Below are positions 47,468-59,932 of a stretch of 64,000 nt of DNA, one piece after another. The DNA is taken from NCBI GenBank assembly GCA_025716815.1, contig JAIXMN010000011.1, positions 620,001 to 684,000 of the forward strand. Direction: 5' to 3'. This stretch comes from Dichotomocladium elegans (lineage: Eukaryota > Mucoromycota > Mucoromycetes > Mucorales > Lichtheimiaceae). The notes under the pieces are model-generated. The model searched no databases and was not told where the DNA came from. It saw only the letters and a program-made list of their open reading frames with translations. The position numbers and the translations under genes are program-made. Position 1 is the first letter of the stretch, and every line of letters starts with the position of its first letter.

Positions 47468-50400
47468 GACTGCATTCGGTCATGTCCTTCATGACCACCT
47501 TCTTCACCGACGGCCAATCGTTTCGGCATGAGGCAAATTCGATCATGTCCTCCAGCGACAAATGGTTGTCGTATCTCTTCAGATCATGCACCATTTCCTT
47601 GATATCTTGTGGGGAAGATACAATATAGATATTCGCCATACATTTAAGGGCCGAAAAATACTGTGTCACCGTCTTTTGTCGGAGCGATTGGATGAAGTCG
47701 TGGTACGCGTTGATGTCGCTTTTTTATATATAAAAAAAGTTGACCTATCTATCCTCAGCAAAAGAATAAATCTCGCCAGATGGGAACGTCCTTCTTACCT
47801 GATGTACTGGAATCCGCCCTTCTCGCTGATCGTAAGCGTCTTGAGATGCTTGCAGAGGATTCTAACCATAAAGATTTTTTTTAACACCCATCTCTTTTCC
47901 TCTTACCCCGCATCTTTCCATCCGTACTCAGCAAATCGGCGGCCCACTTCGGAAAAGAATAGATCCATCGTCGCCTTTTCCGCCGCTCCGTGCAATAGGC
48001 TCGTGTTGGATCGGAGGCATTCGATGGCATCATGGCATGCCTTCATAACGTGTTTGTGATCGATTAAGTCACTGACTGACTTGATATCTCTTTTTCTCTC
48101 TCTCTCTTACACACATACCTTGGTGGGTCGGAGATCCATGTCCACGTCCTCCGTCGGATGATAATCTCTCGGGTCTTGTTCGTGCGTTAAAATGTATTCT
48201 ACTTGAGCCAATAACACCTAATCACATGACCCGTGAGCCTCCCCGCGCCGCATAAACTCTCCCCGCGCGCAGGGCAATTTCCTTTTTTGGTTAACCCTTC
48301 CTTGCCTGAATACTTTTATCCATCCCGCACGCCACCGCGTCATCGAGAATACGCTCAAACACCTTCTTCTCCTTGTTAATTTCGCTCATAAAGTCTTGTT
48401 TGTCGACATGCTTCGTCTAAGCAAGAAACGGTTCAATCTTGATGTCCCCCAGGCAGCTAGCACTTTTTCTTCCTCCAAAAGGGAAACTTACAATCGCTTC
48501 ATCGTAATAGAGTTGGACCATCTGTTGAATGACATCGCCCACATGCACCATTTCGAAAAACTCTGTGAGTGGTGCAACATCGCCCGGACTGATCAAGATG
48601 GAATCTAAACTGGGGGTATACGTGGCCAGATGCTCAATAGCTCTAAAAATCGGCACGGGCGAAAAAGGGGTTATTGCCTTTTGTATTGTCACATCCTCCT
48701 CACCATGCGCGTGCGTTCGGTCGATGCTTTTACCTGTCAAAAGCAGGCTTGATATGATGGCCGCCTAATGCTTTGAGGAGATGCACAAAGATATGCTCAT
48801 ACGTCCTTTGTCTGTGTTTTTTTTGTTGTTGTTAAACATCATCAGTCGGTTTGCTTTGTCCCTGTGAATGCCCAGCAGCCTCCTCCTCCTCCTCCTCCAG
48901 AAGATGTATAGGATTTTACATATCGCCTTCCATGCGCCCCGGAAACCCAATCGACATAAGCTGATCCATCCGGCGCTCTGCGTCCTTATTGAGATGGATG
49001 AGCTGGAGCACCGTATCCAGGCTGAGGAAATCCTGCATCGCATCAAACGCATGCATGGCCGTCTTGAGTTCGCTCGTGGGGGTCCTCGCGTCGGCCGTGG
49101 ACTGCTGCAGCGATTGTCGGGATGACTGTCGCGAGTGCAGCGAACGCACAGGCGATGGTGTGTCGGCGATATCTGCAGTCTTGGCTTTCGGCGTCGATGG
49201 CGGCGTATCAGGAGAAGAAGGTCGTCGAGGCATCGATGGCTCTGGCGAGGTTGAAGGGTCATCTACCGGTGTTTGTGCTGTCGAAGATGAATTGGCGGGA
49301 GTGGGAACCGCAAGTGAAGACGTCGATGCGGATGGACGAAGCGGGGAGAGAAAACCGCTCGTTGACCGTTGGAATGGACTTGCGATGGTGATTGCGGCCG
49401 TGGAGAACAAATCAACCGGTACTGTGATCACTTTTTTGAACGCAAGCAAGTAGTTCCTATCAGCTCGTCTTAAAAAAAAAACAAAGAATGAAAGGAGGGT
49501 AAGCACCGGTGTTACCGCTTGAACATTTCACGAGTTTGGTTCGTCAGTCTTGCTCCGGACGATGAAGGCTGATCTGCGGTGGCCGCCATCTCTCGTCGTC
49601 GACGCCGATGGAGATCCGCGATGCAATCATTCTTATAATACTATTAGTTTGCACACACATGAAGGCTTTGGTCCCCCCCCATTGTGACAGCCCCTTACCC
49701 ATTCATCTACCAATGCTCGGCTGCTTTCTTTAATGTATGCCTCTTCCTCGGCCAAATAATCATCTAGAAAAGGTATAAACAGTTTGTATAGCAAATTGAT
49801 TCCGCGTTCGTGATCGATCGTTCTCGGCAGAACAGTCGGGTCTGTCAATGCATCGCCAAGCGTATGTGACAGGGACCCCACCGCAACGGAAAAGGTGTGC
49901 AAGTAGAGTGATCGGTCGCGCCGTTGTGCCAGTGCAAACACACTCGCCAGGTATTCGGAGACCTGTTTCCGTTCATCACGATGAGCCGTTGGTTGCTCTA
50001 TAAAACTTATTCTCGCTGCTCGTTACCACATCTTCGAGGATACGATCCACAAACACGTAATAGGTATCCATTGTTTCGTCGGGGAAGATTTCAGAGATCA
50101 TCCGGGATTGCTCCAAAAACTCTTCCTGAACGGTGGCCAGGAATGTTTTCAGAGGCTTTAAGCTGTCCGATCCCCTATATATCATTAAGAGCAAGATCCA
50201 GAAAGGAGTACATCGTCACCAAGTGCGCACGTCTTACTTGAAATTGTCATCCGCCGCAAAGGGATTATCGCACAGGAGATAATTCTTTTGAAAATAGGTC
50301 TGTCTACATATTGCACCGCCATTCAATTCCACCAGTCCCTTGGCAAATAACTTGGGTTTGTTTGTTAATTCATTAAAACAGAGCACTATACTCGCACATC

Positions 50401-51319
50401 ACGTGAAATTTGGGGTTTCTAACCTTCATGGTCTCGATGTTGTTCGCATCGTAGGCGATTTCAAATTCCTGAAGTGAAGCGGACTCAAAGTATTTGCATG
50501 CGTCCTCGAGGGCTTCATTGATCTACTCCGCAAGCTCAGCATTTAGCCAAAGCTTGGATCACTTTGAAAAAGCGATCGTCATTGAATACCTGTCTGGAAT
50601 CATCGAGAGGACTACATGCTCCAAAAGCTTGAAGTCTCTTTAGCCATTGCGCACATGTTCTTGGCTGGGAACCATATTCTGTGAGAACCTTGTTGGTCTC
50701 CCAGTGCGCATGTCGAAGGTCGGCGTAGTATGGCACCAGCAGTGCATACAATCGTTTGAACTTTTCCCGGGCTAGCCCGGTCTCCAGAAGGTCTATGAAG
50801 ACAGGTGAAAGTCAGTTGAGAAGTGGTTGGGTCTGAAGTAGTAGGAGCAGACGATGAGGTAAGCGGTGTCAAGAGGACTGACAGTTTTTCTGCCTTCTCT
50901 TCCACCCTCCCTCCGTCGTACGTGCATGCGGTGCGGGGAAGATGATGTCTTTGTCAGTGTCTCTATAAAATAAGGAGACGGGAAAAGATGGAAGGGGAGT
51001 ATCCCATATATATACCCTCTTCTAATACAGCGCTGCTGTCATGCACAGATAAAGATAATGCCTCGTCGAGCCCGGTGGTGTCGTATTCGAGCACACAGCG
51101 GAGCTTCTGCCGCCATATTACATCTTGGTAAACAAGCGTCTTTAATTCTCTCGACACAAGAGCCAGTTGAGCAAGCGATGGGACAGGAAGTACATGCAGT
51201 ATGCGGAGCAAAATGGCAGGTGGAAGCGGTAGCTTAGTTTCGTCGTCCGGCGACAATGGTGACGTTTGTTTGCATGTTGATGGCGGCTCACTAGAAGAGG
51301 AATTGTCGGCGAGGCTCAT
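47460..51319 (-). CDS. RCY1: Recyclin-1 (F-box plus Sec10-like domain)
   Basis: An F-box protein with an exocyst Sec10-like C-terminal domain. In yeast Rcy1 is needed for recycling from endosomes to the surface. The N-terminus has the F-box (L-P-P-A-I-L-L-R-I-L-H-V-L-P-V-P-S-L-A-Q-L, about 51220-51150), then a helical region with the acid- and Ser-rich spacer at about 49440-49080. The C-terminal Sec10-like helices end D-I-N-A-Y-H-D-F-I-Q-S-L and Y-F-S-A-L-K-C-M-A-N-I-Y. The protein ends C-S-L-M, a CaaX prenylation box like that of yeast Rcy1. About fifteen exons; several borders are approximate. The stop codon overlaps the end of the convergent carrier gene. Confidence 0.88.
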
Positions 51320-52520
51320 GGCTACTTGCTGATGAATGCAGAAAGCGAAAGGAAAAAAAAGGAAGGTGGTTGTCTTCTCGGACGCTTTCAGCCTCTCTTT
51401 CAGCTTTCTCGGAATCGACGGTATGTCCTGCCCCCCCCCCGCCGCTCAAACACACTCCCCGCGCAAACCACCCCCCGTGATTAAAGCGGGGGCAAAAAGA
51501 TCTTCCGCTCACTATACAACCAACAAACCCCATCTGCCCTTCGGTGCAATTCTTGATCCAAACAGATGTCTTTTCCGTTTCGTTGCAAAAACCAGACTGA
51601 CGGAAGGATACTACGGATAGATGCTTTGCCAGACGTTTCAGCGTGTAGGAAATCAATATGTCCGTTTTCAGAGCAATAGGTCGACAAGCCTTTAGGCAGC
51701 GTTGCGTTGGACCCTTCTGCGGATTCGACTTTGAGCTGCCCAAGCGCATGATATCCTTCTACTGTACTTTTCAGTGGGGAGGTGGATCTGTTTAGTGGGC
51801 CAGGCGCGCCTAGCTCACCTACAATCTCGGGCCCATCGCCGTTGTCAACCTTCGCTTCCGGAAGCTCTTTCATGATAATGGTTATCGTGTACCATTAGTT
51901 TGGGGCACACAAGGCCGGGTTCTTTTTCTTTATTCATCTCTCTCTCATGTCCAATCTCCTTTTAAGCTTTTTTTTTTTGGGAGGGGGCGGGTTGCAGACC
52001 GACCGATAATCGTTTCGGACAAAGTCTTTGCTGTAAAGAAATCAGGCTCTCTGGGAAATCATGCCCGCTTCCCCTAAACTATTTTTGCCTTATGTCGTAT
52101 GATGCGCAGAATCGAGCATGTCCCAATATCGTCTACAGGACATGGGTGTCCATAGTCAAAAGAGTTCTGAATGCTCTGTCTAACTATATTTGTTCATCGA
52201 CTCGACCCAGGCTAAAAGCAACAAGGCCCAAAAAAAGGGTCGGGCAGAGAGCTCGTTTTGGAAACAAGACAAGCCTCCTCCACGACGTGATTGGCCAGGT
52301 GGATTACAAAAAACCAGGGCCAATTTGGGGCTATGGGCGGGACCTCAATTCAAACGAAAGAGAGAGTTCAGTTTTCATTTGGATGGAACCCAATTACGCT
52401 GTAAATTGATCTTTCTTTCTTTTTTCCCTTTTGGTTGTAAACTCTTTACAGATAAACATAACCATCTTGTTCTCTTTTACTTCTGTTGAAAAAAAAAAAG
52501 CAATTTACACAGCCAAGATA
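51320..52520. other. Intergenic region upstream of recyclin and the Pho80-type cyclin
   Basis: 1.2 kb between divergent genes. It holds one doubtful 130-codon minus frame (51481-51873), a C-run at 51428-51440 and T/A-rich leader sequence just before 52521. Confidence 0.4.
51481..51873 (-). CDS. Hypothetical 130-aa reading frame
   Basis: An intact frame starting M-K-E-L-P-E-A-K-V-D-N-G-D-G and ending in a basic, aromatic stretch. It has no signal peptide, membrane segment or domain I recognise. A Ser/Pro segment (N-R-S-T-S-P-L-K-S-T) lies near residue 30. It lies 160 bp upstream of the recyclin start on the same strand, so it could be an upstream exon or leader frame. An overlapping frame of similar length on the same strand (51291-51749) lowers confidence. 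Confidence 0.3.
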   Translation of the reverse strand: MKELPEAKVDNGDGPEIVGELGAPGPLNRSTSPLKSTVEGYHALGQLKVESAEGSNATLPKGLSTYCSENGHIDFLHAETSGKASIRSILPSVWFLQRNGKDICLDQELHRRADGVCWLYSERKIFLPPL

Positions 52521-53698
52521 ATGACCCATCGCTCGCCATTACCGCATTTTGACCTTGCCAATCATCCTCCTTCTGACACCATCAAGATGATAACATGTCT
52601 GCTCGAACGAATTACGAAAACTAATGACAAACTGCAGCAACAACAACTCGCCACCGCAAATAGCAATGACAAGCAACAACTGCTACAGCAGCGCTCTGCG
52701 TATACCTGCTTTCATGCCCGATCTATACCCAGCATCGATGTCTACTCTTATCTGACTCGCATTCTCAAGTACTGTCCCTGTACGAATGAATGCTTTCTCA
52801 GTCTGCTCGTGTACTTTGATCGCATGTCTCGCAATGCCTCGGGATTACGTATCGATTCTTTCAATATTCATCGGTTGGTGATTGCAGGCATCATGATTGC
52901 GAGCAAGTTCTTTTCCGACATCTTCTTTACGAATACCCGTTATGCGAAGGTATATATGATTAGTGTGGGAAGGGAAAAGGGGGTGTGGGGGCATATCTGG
53001 TTGGGGAACCGGCTACGACATAGAACCACTTCCACCCGGTTTTGGCTCAAGTTGCAAGGTGGCTCATCATCCAGCGTCATCCTGTCCTTTTTGTTTTCCC
53101 ATTGTAGGTCGGAGGGTTACCCGTTGCCGAGTTAAATGCACTCGAACTCGAGTTTTTGCATTTGAACGACTTCAATCTGAACGTAACGATAGAGGAGTTG
53201 CAGCAGTACGGGGATCAGCTGCTATTTCACTGGGTCAGGGAAGAAGAGCGGCGCAGGGAGCTGCATTGGCGGAGGAAGGAGGTCGATCTCATACGAAGGA
53301 GTACGAGCGCAAGCAGCACCAATTCGAGCTCCAGTACGGGTACGATGCCGGTGACCGCCAGCGGTTATGACGACCAGTTCCATCGGCAGCATTACTCAGC
53401 CGCTAGTGCAACGACGACTCCCGCTGTTTCTTCGACGAACGCCGCCTCGGGCAGGTCACCGCAATTACCACAACGGCCTGTCTCGGCCAAAGAGCGTCCT
53501 TTTTCGTCTCTTCGTCCCTCGCTTGAGCAACAAAACCGCCACCTCCATCACCAGTACGAATACAGTAATGCCAATAATAGCCACATTCACCATCACAAGC
53601 CATCTACCCCGGCTGCCACGAGCCAATCACGCCAGCGCCATTCCTGGCATATCGATCATCACCGTTTACCGACTCCACCATATGTTATTCATCCGTAA
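52521..53698 (+). CDS. Pho80/Pcl-type cyclin
   Basis: A regulatory cyclin for a Pho85/CDK5-type kinase, probably in phosphate or nutrient signalling or polarity. The cyclin fold covers about residues 30-170: M-I-T-C-L-L-E-R-I-T, F-H-A-R-S-I-P-S-I-D-V-Y-S-Y-L-T-R-I, L-V-Y-F-D-R-M-S, N-I-H-R-L-V-I-A-G-I-M-I-A-S-K-F-F-S-D, then V-G-G-L-P-V-A-E-L-N-A-L-E-L-E-F-L across the single intron (52950 to 53108). This layout is that of the Pho80 family. The C-terminal 140 residues are low-complexity with His-, Ser- and Gln-rich patches. The start is the ATG at 52521; upstream in-frame codons continue but look like leader. Confidence 0.9.
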
Positions 53699-55187
53699 TA
53701 ATACTTCCTCCTCTTCTCCTCCCGGGTACCTTCCGCAAGCCATCCCAAGCGACCTACTTTTATTTCCCGTTTGCTTTTTTCTCGTCTTTTATCCCTTCAT
53801 GAATATAGTGTCAAATCGCACCTCTTACCCGTACTATGTCTTTTTTTTTTTTATCGCTCGCTCTGACTGTAAATATGATATTCATGCAGCAAACTTTCCC
53901 ACCTTTTTTTTTTTTTAAAAAAAAAGAAAAGAGTAAAAAAAAAAAAACAAGATACACGCGCACGCGCGCACAAAATACACACATTCAGTTACCCGAAAAG
54001 ACGAGTCTGGGAATTGGTTCCTGGCTGGGACCCAGCAACAACAAAAAGGAAGGACCCTATGACAGGGTTAAGTACAAAGAAACACGCGCACTCCCGAAGG
54101 ACGTGATGATCAAGGTACACCGTTTTCCCCCAAAATTGAAGGCAAAAGATGTCGCACAAACCCATCCTAAAATCTCGAGGAGATTGATGCGGTGGTGAAG
54201 AGCAAAAAAGTCAAACGCACTAGGTGCCTGGAAAAGCGAGACAGGAATGATACGAATCATTGGTGAAAAACCATCGAATAGCTTAAAGTGGAGCGATTCC
54301 AAAGGTGTCGTATCTCATTCCTGCAGGCGTCTCGTTCACTGTCGTCATGGGGGGGGGAGATGCTATGATCCGACTCATTCGAGAGAGAGAGAGAGAGACA
54401 CTATCACGGACACGAATATGTGAACAATGGGAAGGAAAAAGCGTGAATACGAGATTGCATATTCCTTTGGATATGCTGAAGGATGTTGGAGATACAAAGC
54501 GCGTTACTCTCTCTATGCAAAAACGAAGAAATACACTCTATAACTATGCATGGCCCCACCTATAGAACAAGATTCATCAGCGAAAACAGATGAGAAAGCG
54601 GCATTTTTTTTTCATGCCGAGGAAGGACTCGGAGTTCTTTGTGGAGTGTGTGTACGCTTGTTCATCATCGACAGGAGACAGCCAAGTTTGATGCTGCAGT
54701 GATCTTCATACGCATCCCGTGGCGCACAACAACAACGCAGACCCGTCATCAAACAACGTCGCCTTCTGATCAATCGGGATTATCCATGGTGCGTTTAAAC
54801 TCGTCTGCAGCAAGACTGTGGTCTGATAAACAAGCATCATTGTATGAAATAGCTGCGATGAGAGTTCGTCGTTGATGCAAGGTTTCTGAAGGAGGATATC
54901 ATCCGGTACAGTACGTGTTTGCTAAAGAGTAGAGATTACTGAGCGGAACTCTTTTTCCTCTATCAAATCCATCCTTGACCTCTCCTTCCATGGGGTTTAT
55001 CCGGTATGAATCTTTAGACCGATCTGCTGGTACTCGAACACCCTCTGTCCTTTGTCGATGGATCAAATCGTACCTGGTGAACCACGGGAAGAGCGGTCCA
55101 AACGGAATCGCATCATCCGGGCGGGACCCGTCCGCGTTTTGGTTTGCAGGGCCCCTTCTTTTCCCCCAAACCCCCACCATCACCCTC

Positions 55188-55205
55188 GCCGCGCGCGCGC
55201 GCGCG
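55188..55205 (+). repeat. (CG)n tract
   Basis: A run of about nine alternating CG dinucleotides, able to adopt Z-DNA. It lies in non-coding sequence. Confidence 0.85.
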
Positions 55206-55416
55206 TCTCTTGTGTTGCCTGTGCCAGTCCCTGGCATTCGCTTTCGTGCATTGCGCGCGTTCGGCACGTCCTGGCGCTCACCACCAATCATCCGCCATGG
55301 TGATCACCATGTGCACACAACTCGGATACGCCTGATGTGAGCCCAGGGTTGAATAAATCTTTATTTTTTTTTGGCTGACTAACCTTGTTGAATAAGAACA
55401 ATTTCATATACGAAGC

Positions 55417-55469
55417 TTATTGTTGGACAATAAAGTAAAAACCACATGATAGAACCAGGCCATGTGGTT
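55417..55469. repeat. Two adjacent hairpins
   Basis: TTATTGT-TGG-ACAATAA forms a 7-bp stem with a 3-nt loop. AACCACATG at 55440-55448 pairs with CATGTGGTT at 55461-55469 (9-bp stem, 12-nt loop). They may be 3' UTR or terminator structures. Confidence 0.4.
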
Positions 55470-56216
55470 ACTGACATGTGCCATCTTGGGGGGATCCACT
55501 GGGCTTTTGCTCACATGCCCATATAAGCCTCCTTTTTTTTTCTTTGTTTTGTTTACGCTGTCAACATCAATACATAAAAATAACAGTACATGGAACCAAA
55601 TCAGGCGCTTGGTGACCCGCCCCCTCCCCATCTCATGTTACATTTGCAACCTTTTTTTTTACAACCACACACAGACTCACATCTTCCGCTCGAAGCTGTT
55701 TCTTTACCTCAATAGGAAAACATGCGTAAACTTTGGCCGGCCTTCTGAACATCGGAAACAGAGGGTATGTACAGCAGCAGTAAGTTACCCTCGGCGTAAA
55801 AAAAAAACGACGATGGTTATCTATCCTCTCAGCCAATCGATCCGTTCCGCTCATCCTAAAATAAAACTAAGACATAACTTCAAAAGCAACTGTATCCAAG
55901 ACAATGGTCTGTTAAAGCTCATTTGTGTGTATGCATATTTCTTCATTTGCCACATAGATTGGATATGAATAGGAGCAGCGTCTTCTAGAAGAGTTACAGA
56001 ATGAGAGATATGTGAGCATGGCGAACGGGTGAAGGCATGAAGAGAAAAAGTCAAACAGACACAAGTTGTTTTCCATTTTGTCCAGGGGAGAGGAAGGTGA
56101 AGAGAGAGAGAGAGAGAGAGAGAGAATAATACATTAATGTCACGTATAGTAACCACGGTGGTGAGTGAAAAAAAGGGGACTAGGGGAAGAAGATTTCGCA
56201 TCGTATACATTTCTGT

Positions 56217-58929
56217 TTACATGCGTTGCATGGCGGCAGCACGACGAGCAGCACGGATCAAGGGTGCCAGCGAGGGAAGCGGGTCAGCAAGGTCTAGGAA
56301 GGGATGGCGGGACATTTCAGCAGCGGTGGGCCGGGTATCAACGTCTACTGCCAAGCACTTATCCAAAAAGTCTCTGAAAACAGGCTGGATGAATTCGGGC
56401 TCTTGCAGCTTTGGTGTGCCATTATTGGCAATCAAATAAAGCGCACGAAGCGGATTCTCGTTGAGATACGGAGGCTCTCCTTCGATCATCTCAATCGTCA
56501 TGATCCCTAAACTCCACACGTCCACCTTCGGGCCGTACTCTTTTCGTGTTACCACCTCTGGTGCCATCTGCCAGAATGAGTGAGCGGGCGGGGCGGGGCC
56601 CAGTAGCTTAATAATCTTTCCTGTGTACCCTATACACCCCTTGTCTCTCTATTACTCACCCAATACGGCGTCCCCACCATCGTTGTGCGCTTTGATTGCA
56701 TATCGTTCAGCTGGGCGCAGAATCCAAAATCAGCTAACAAACAGAAGTTAGACAACTTCCGCCTTCTACTCCCGTTTGTAAAAACTTACTCAGCTTGATA
56801 TCGCCTTTCAAGCTAAGCAACACATTGTCGCTTTTGATATCACGGTGTATCACACCATTGGCGTGCAAATGGACCAATCCTGCCAACACCTCCTTGCACA
56901 CCGCCGCGATCTGGCCTTCGATCATCATGTTGTGCGTCACAACATCCGTCAGACTTCCGCCCTCCATGTACTCCATTATCACCCATAGATCCCCACGCCA
57001 AAGGTATGAATCGATGAAGTTGACAATGTTTCTGTGCCGTGATTCCTTCATCACCAGAATCTCATTGATGATAAGCTCCTTTTTAGGTTGCTGCTCGAGG
57101 TTCATTTGTTTGATTGCCACAGGTAACTCTCGTCCATCCGTGTATGCCGTGTACACACCTCCGGAGGCACTGCAGGAAGGCAAAAGTTAGTCTAAGAGCT
57201 CATGGCTCTATCTCGACCCCCGCCATGTTTTCTTTACCCTTGTCCAATCTTGGTCATGTTGCGATAGATTTTGGTTGGATCATCCTCAACACATATAGCT
57301 CGGAGTTTCGCAATCACTTCAGCATCCCTCATACCCGTGCTTTTCCTCTCTTTAGGTCGCTGCCGTACAGTGCCTGGTGATCCAGTCAACGGCCCTCCTT
57401 GGTGATTTTGTACTTGTTGTTGCTGGTGCTGGTGCTCGCTATCCTGCCGTCGATGCTTTGTGCTTAGCTTATGCTTAATATCGTAATCGCGAGCAGCATG
57501 CGATGATTTGGGTGGTTGCGAAGAGGCAGCAGCAGCGATAGCTGTAGCGTTAGCAATGGTGGATGCTGCTGCTGACGATGACGGCAATCCAGAGAGTGCT
57601 GGAGTCGGTAATGATATGTTTCCAGAGGAGTACTGTTGCCGACTTTCGGCCATGCCATGGTCAAATGATCCTGGTCCATATTGCTGCTGTTGTTGTAGAC
57701 GGGGAGACGACCGGGCCGAGTCAGGCAACGACGGTGATATGACAGGCGAGCTGGGAGGTGACATGCGTTCATTGACAGGATCATAGCTGTGTGATGAAAT
57801 AGGACCAGTGTACTGGAGCGTGTGCGCCTTCTCCATCTTATGATAAACCGAGTCGTCATGATTCCTCGTTTCTTGGTAAAAACCAATAGCATCGAGTACC
57901 GCCTATATGGGACCGCAAGTTTTTCCTCGTGTCACCTCCAATGGATCACAAACTATAGTAACCAAGAAAAACGTACCTGGGGGTTCTGGTACTGCTCCTT
58001 TTTAGATATACCGCTCTGTTTGAGAAGTACTTGCCATTCGTAGGGTAGACCTGTAAATTCACCCGTGGCAGCATCGAAGCCAACATGAGTGACATGTTTG
58101 GCATTGTAAGGCCCCGAAATCTCCATCTCCTTTTCCTGTTTGCTTGCTGCATTATCCTTGTTGAGAAGATCTATACATATCCTTGGCGTTACATCTCGAA
58201 TTTCGCAATAAACCAACACGCCCGCTTACCGTTAAAACTGCCGACCATCTTTCCGAATACACCCTTAAATGTAGTCCGATCGCGTGGTTTTCCAAGCATG
58301 CCATTGGAGGTGTCCTTGGTATCTTCTGCAGAATCATCCGTAGTCTCGCTGATCTGACTGTTGTTGAACGGCTGTATATGTTGCTGTTGCTGCTCCTGCT
58401 GCTGCATAAATAGCTGGTCGGGGCTTGGCTTGTTGACTGATGGGGAGCTCGTAGAAGCAGGCGGAGGAGGCGATCGATGCCGCCGGCTAATTGACGACGA
58501 CGACAGCTTGGAGGAGGAGGAAGTCAACTGGGACTTTGATCTCTTAATAGGCATCTGTTCGGTGTGATCCATGCTGTTACTGTCACTGTTGTTAGAACGG
58601 CTCAAGTACTGATATTGTGTCGGGGGAGATCTTGATTGTAGCGAAAATTTGCGAGCGTTGGCTTTCGTATACATAAAGAAGACAGACACCCGCAAAAAAT
58701 CAATGAGTGAGCTGTCCTTTCTTCCTCTTTATGTACACGGTGTTCTCTTTCTTTCCCTCTCTTTTCGTCTTATCTTTCTCCTACCTGGGCGCTTTTCACT
58801 GAATTCATGTGGGCTTGTAGGTGATGAGCTACTAGGTTCCTGATTGCGAATGTGCAGGCGTTGCAGATGGCCTGAGAGGGACCGGTGCAAGCTTGACACA
58901 GGCTTGGGGCTGCTGCTGGGAGACGACAT
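56217..58929 (-). CDS. STE20: p21-activated protein kinase Ste20
   Basis: A Cdc42-activated Ser/Thr kinase of the PAK group, acting in polarity and MAPK signalling. The N-terminus is Ser/Pro/Gln-rich. A CRIB domain (about 58110-57960) reads [24 protein letters not shown]. After another low-complexity linker with His/Gln runs, the kinase domain begins K-I-G-Q-G-A-S-G-G-V-Y (57240 to about 57170), with A-I-K-Q-M-N, catalytic [17 protein letters not shown] and the activation segment ending G-T-P-Y-W-M-A-P-E-V-V. No PH domain is visible before the CRIB, and the [14 protein letters not shown] stretch is closer to Ste20 than to Cla4. Starts at 58929 or 58971 are possible; the inner one gives the M-S-S-P start. 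Confidence 0.93.
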
Positions 58930-59932
58930 GAGGGAATGGAATAAAGATGGAAGACAGGAAAAAATAGACACTCCTTTTCCTTCTAAGACAAGTGTCTTTA
59001 CACTCTTTTGTTTAAAAAAAGGCGTGCGCTGAACGGGGAAAGTACAGCGAAAGAGCTATAGAGAAAGAGGAAAAAAGGAAGTTCGGGGTTCGGGTTGAGG
59101 ATGAGATTAATGGAGGAATTTGGCGAGCCGTGGCAGCAGATGGAATATATTCCGTAGACAGCTTACAGTGATGAGTCGCGGGCAAAAGTAGGAGAAAGAA
59201 GAAAGAGAAAGGCGGAGAGAGGTGGGTGCTGCACAAGAAAAGAGGGCAAGAGTATGAAGTTGGAACGAGGCAGCACCCAAAGGGAAAGCCGAACCAAGGC
59301 GCACAGAATGCCAACAGTAGTCACGTAACTAAGAGTTCCACAAGGTGTACTTGCCAATATAGCTCTTTGACAACTGCCCCAATGTCTTCTTTTGCGTAGG
59401 ACTCATACATGCAAGATATACAGCGCACTTTGCGTTTACCCTTGTCAGAACGCCTTATTGAATTAACATTTGCTGAAACCCCACTTCATATGCAGTCCAC
59501 TATTCTTTCTATGGAAAATATGTGTAGTCTTGCAGATAACCCTGATTGGACAGAGTCGTACAAACCCTGCCTACCTCGTCTGCATCTAAAATATGAGCGA
59601 TCGCCTGTTCACTCAGCGCTCCCAAATATCTCGCCGTTATTTCGTATTTAAAGAAACAAGTATTTTTGTCTTTTTATCCATGTGCGTGTATGGGCTCACG
59701 TTTTTGGATCTTTGTTCTGCTTTTTTAAATTATGCAAGAAGCATAAAAGGGGTTTTGGTTTAAGGCGGAAAACAATGTAAATTCGGGCTAGAGCTATTTG
59801 GGAGTGTCGGAATAGAGGTGTGTTTGGGTCCTCAACGACAGTACACATAAAGTTCCCCGCCTGCAACGCTTTCAGCTGCTTTTTTCTTTATTGTCCCTTC
59901 TTTCTTTTAGACGAGGAAGACTTCCTGCCTTC
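58930..59932. other. Divergent intergenic region between STE20 and LETM1-like genes
   Basis: About 1 kb holding both promoters. The first 400 bp are purine-rich on the + strand (STE20 leader). A short + frame at 59409-59651 has no recognisable domain. A pyrimidine tract ending TTTTAG lies at about 59890-59910, just before the LETM1-like ATG, and could be a leader intron acceptor. Confidence 0.4.

Larger units (their letters stand above)
53699..56216. other. Gene-poor convergent region
   Basis: 2.5 kb between two convergent stop codons. Short frames (54305-54565, 54639-54875, 54975-55340) have no recognisable domain. It contains an A/T homopolymer cluster at 53905-53950, (CG)n at 55188-55205, a pair of hairpins at 55417-55469 and (AG)n at 56101-56125. 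Confidence 0.4.

Noticed and set aside
54975..55340. 121-codon + frame through the (CG)n tract
   Set aside because: It depends on GC-rich repeat sequence and overlaps two other frames of similar length. No domain or promoter.
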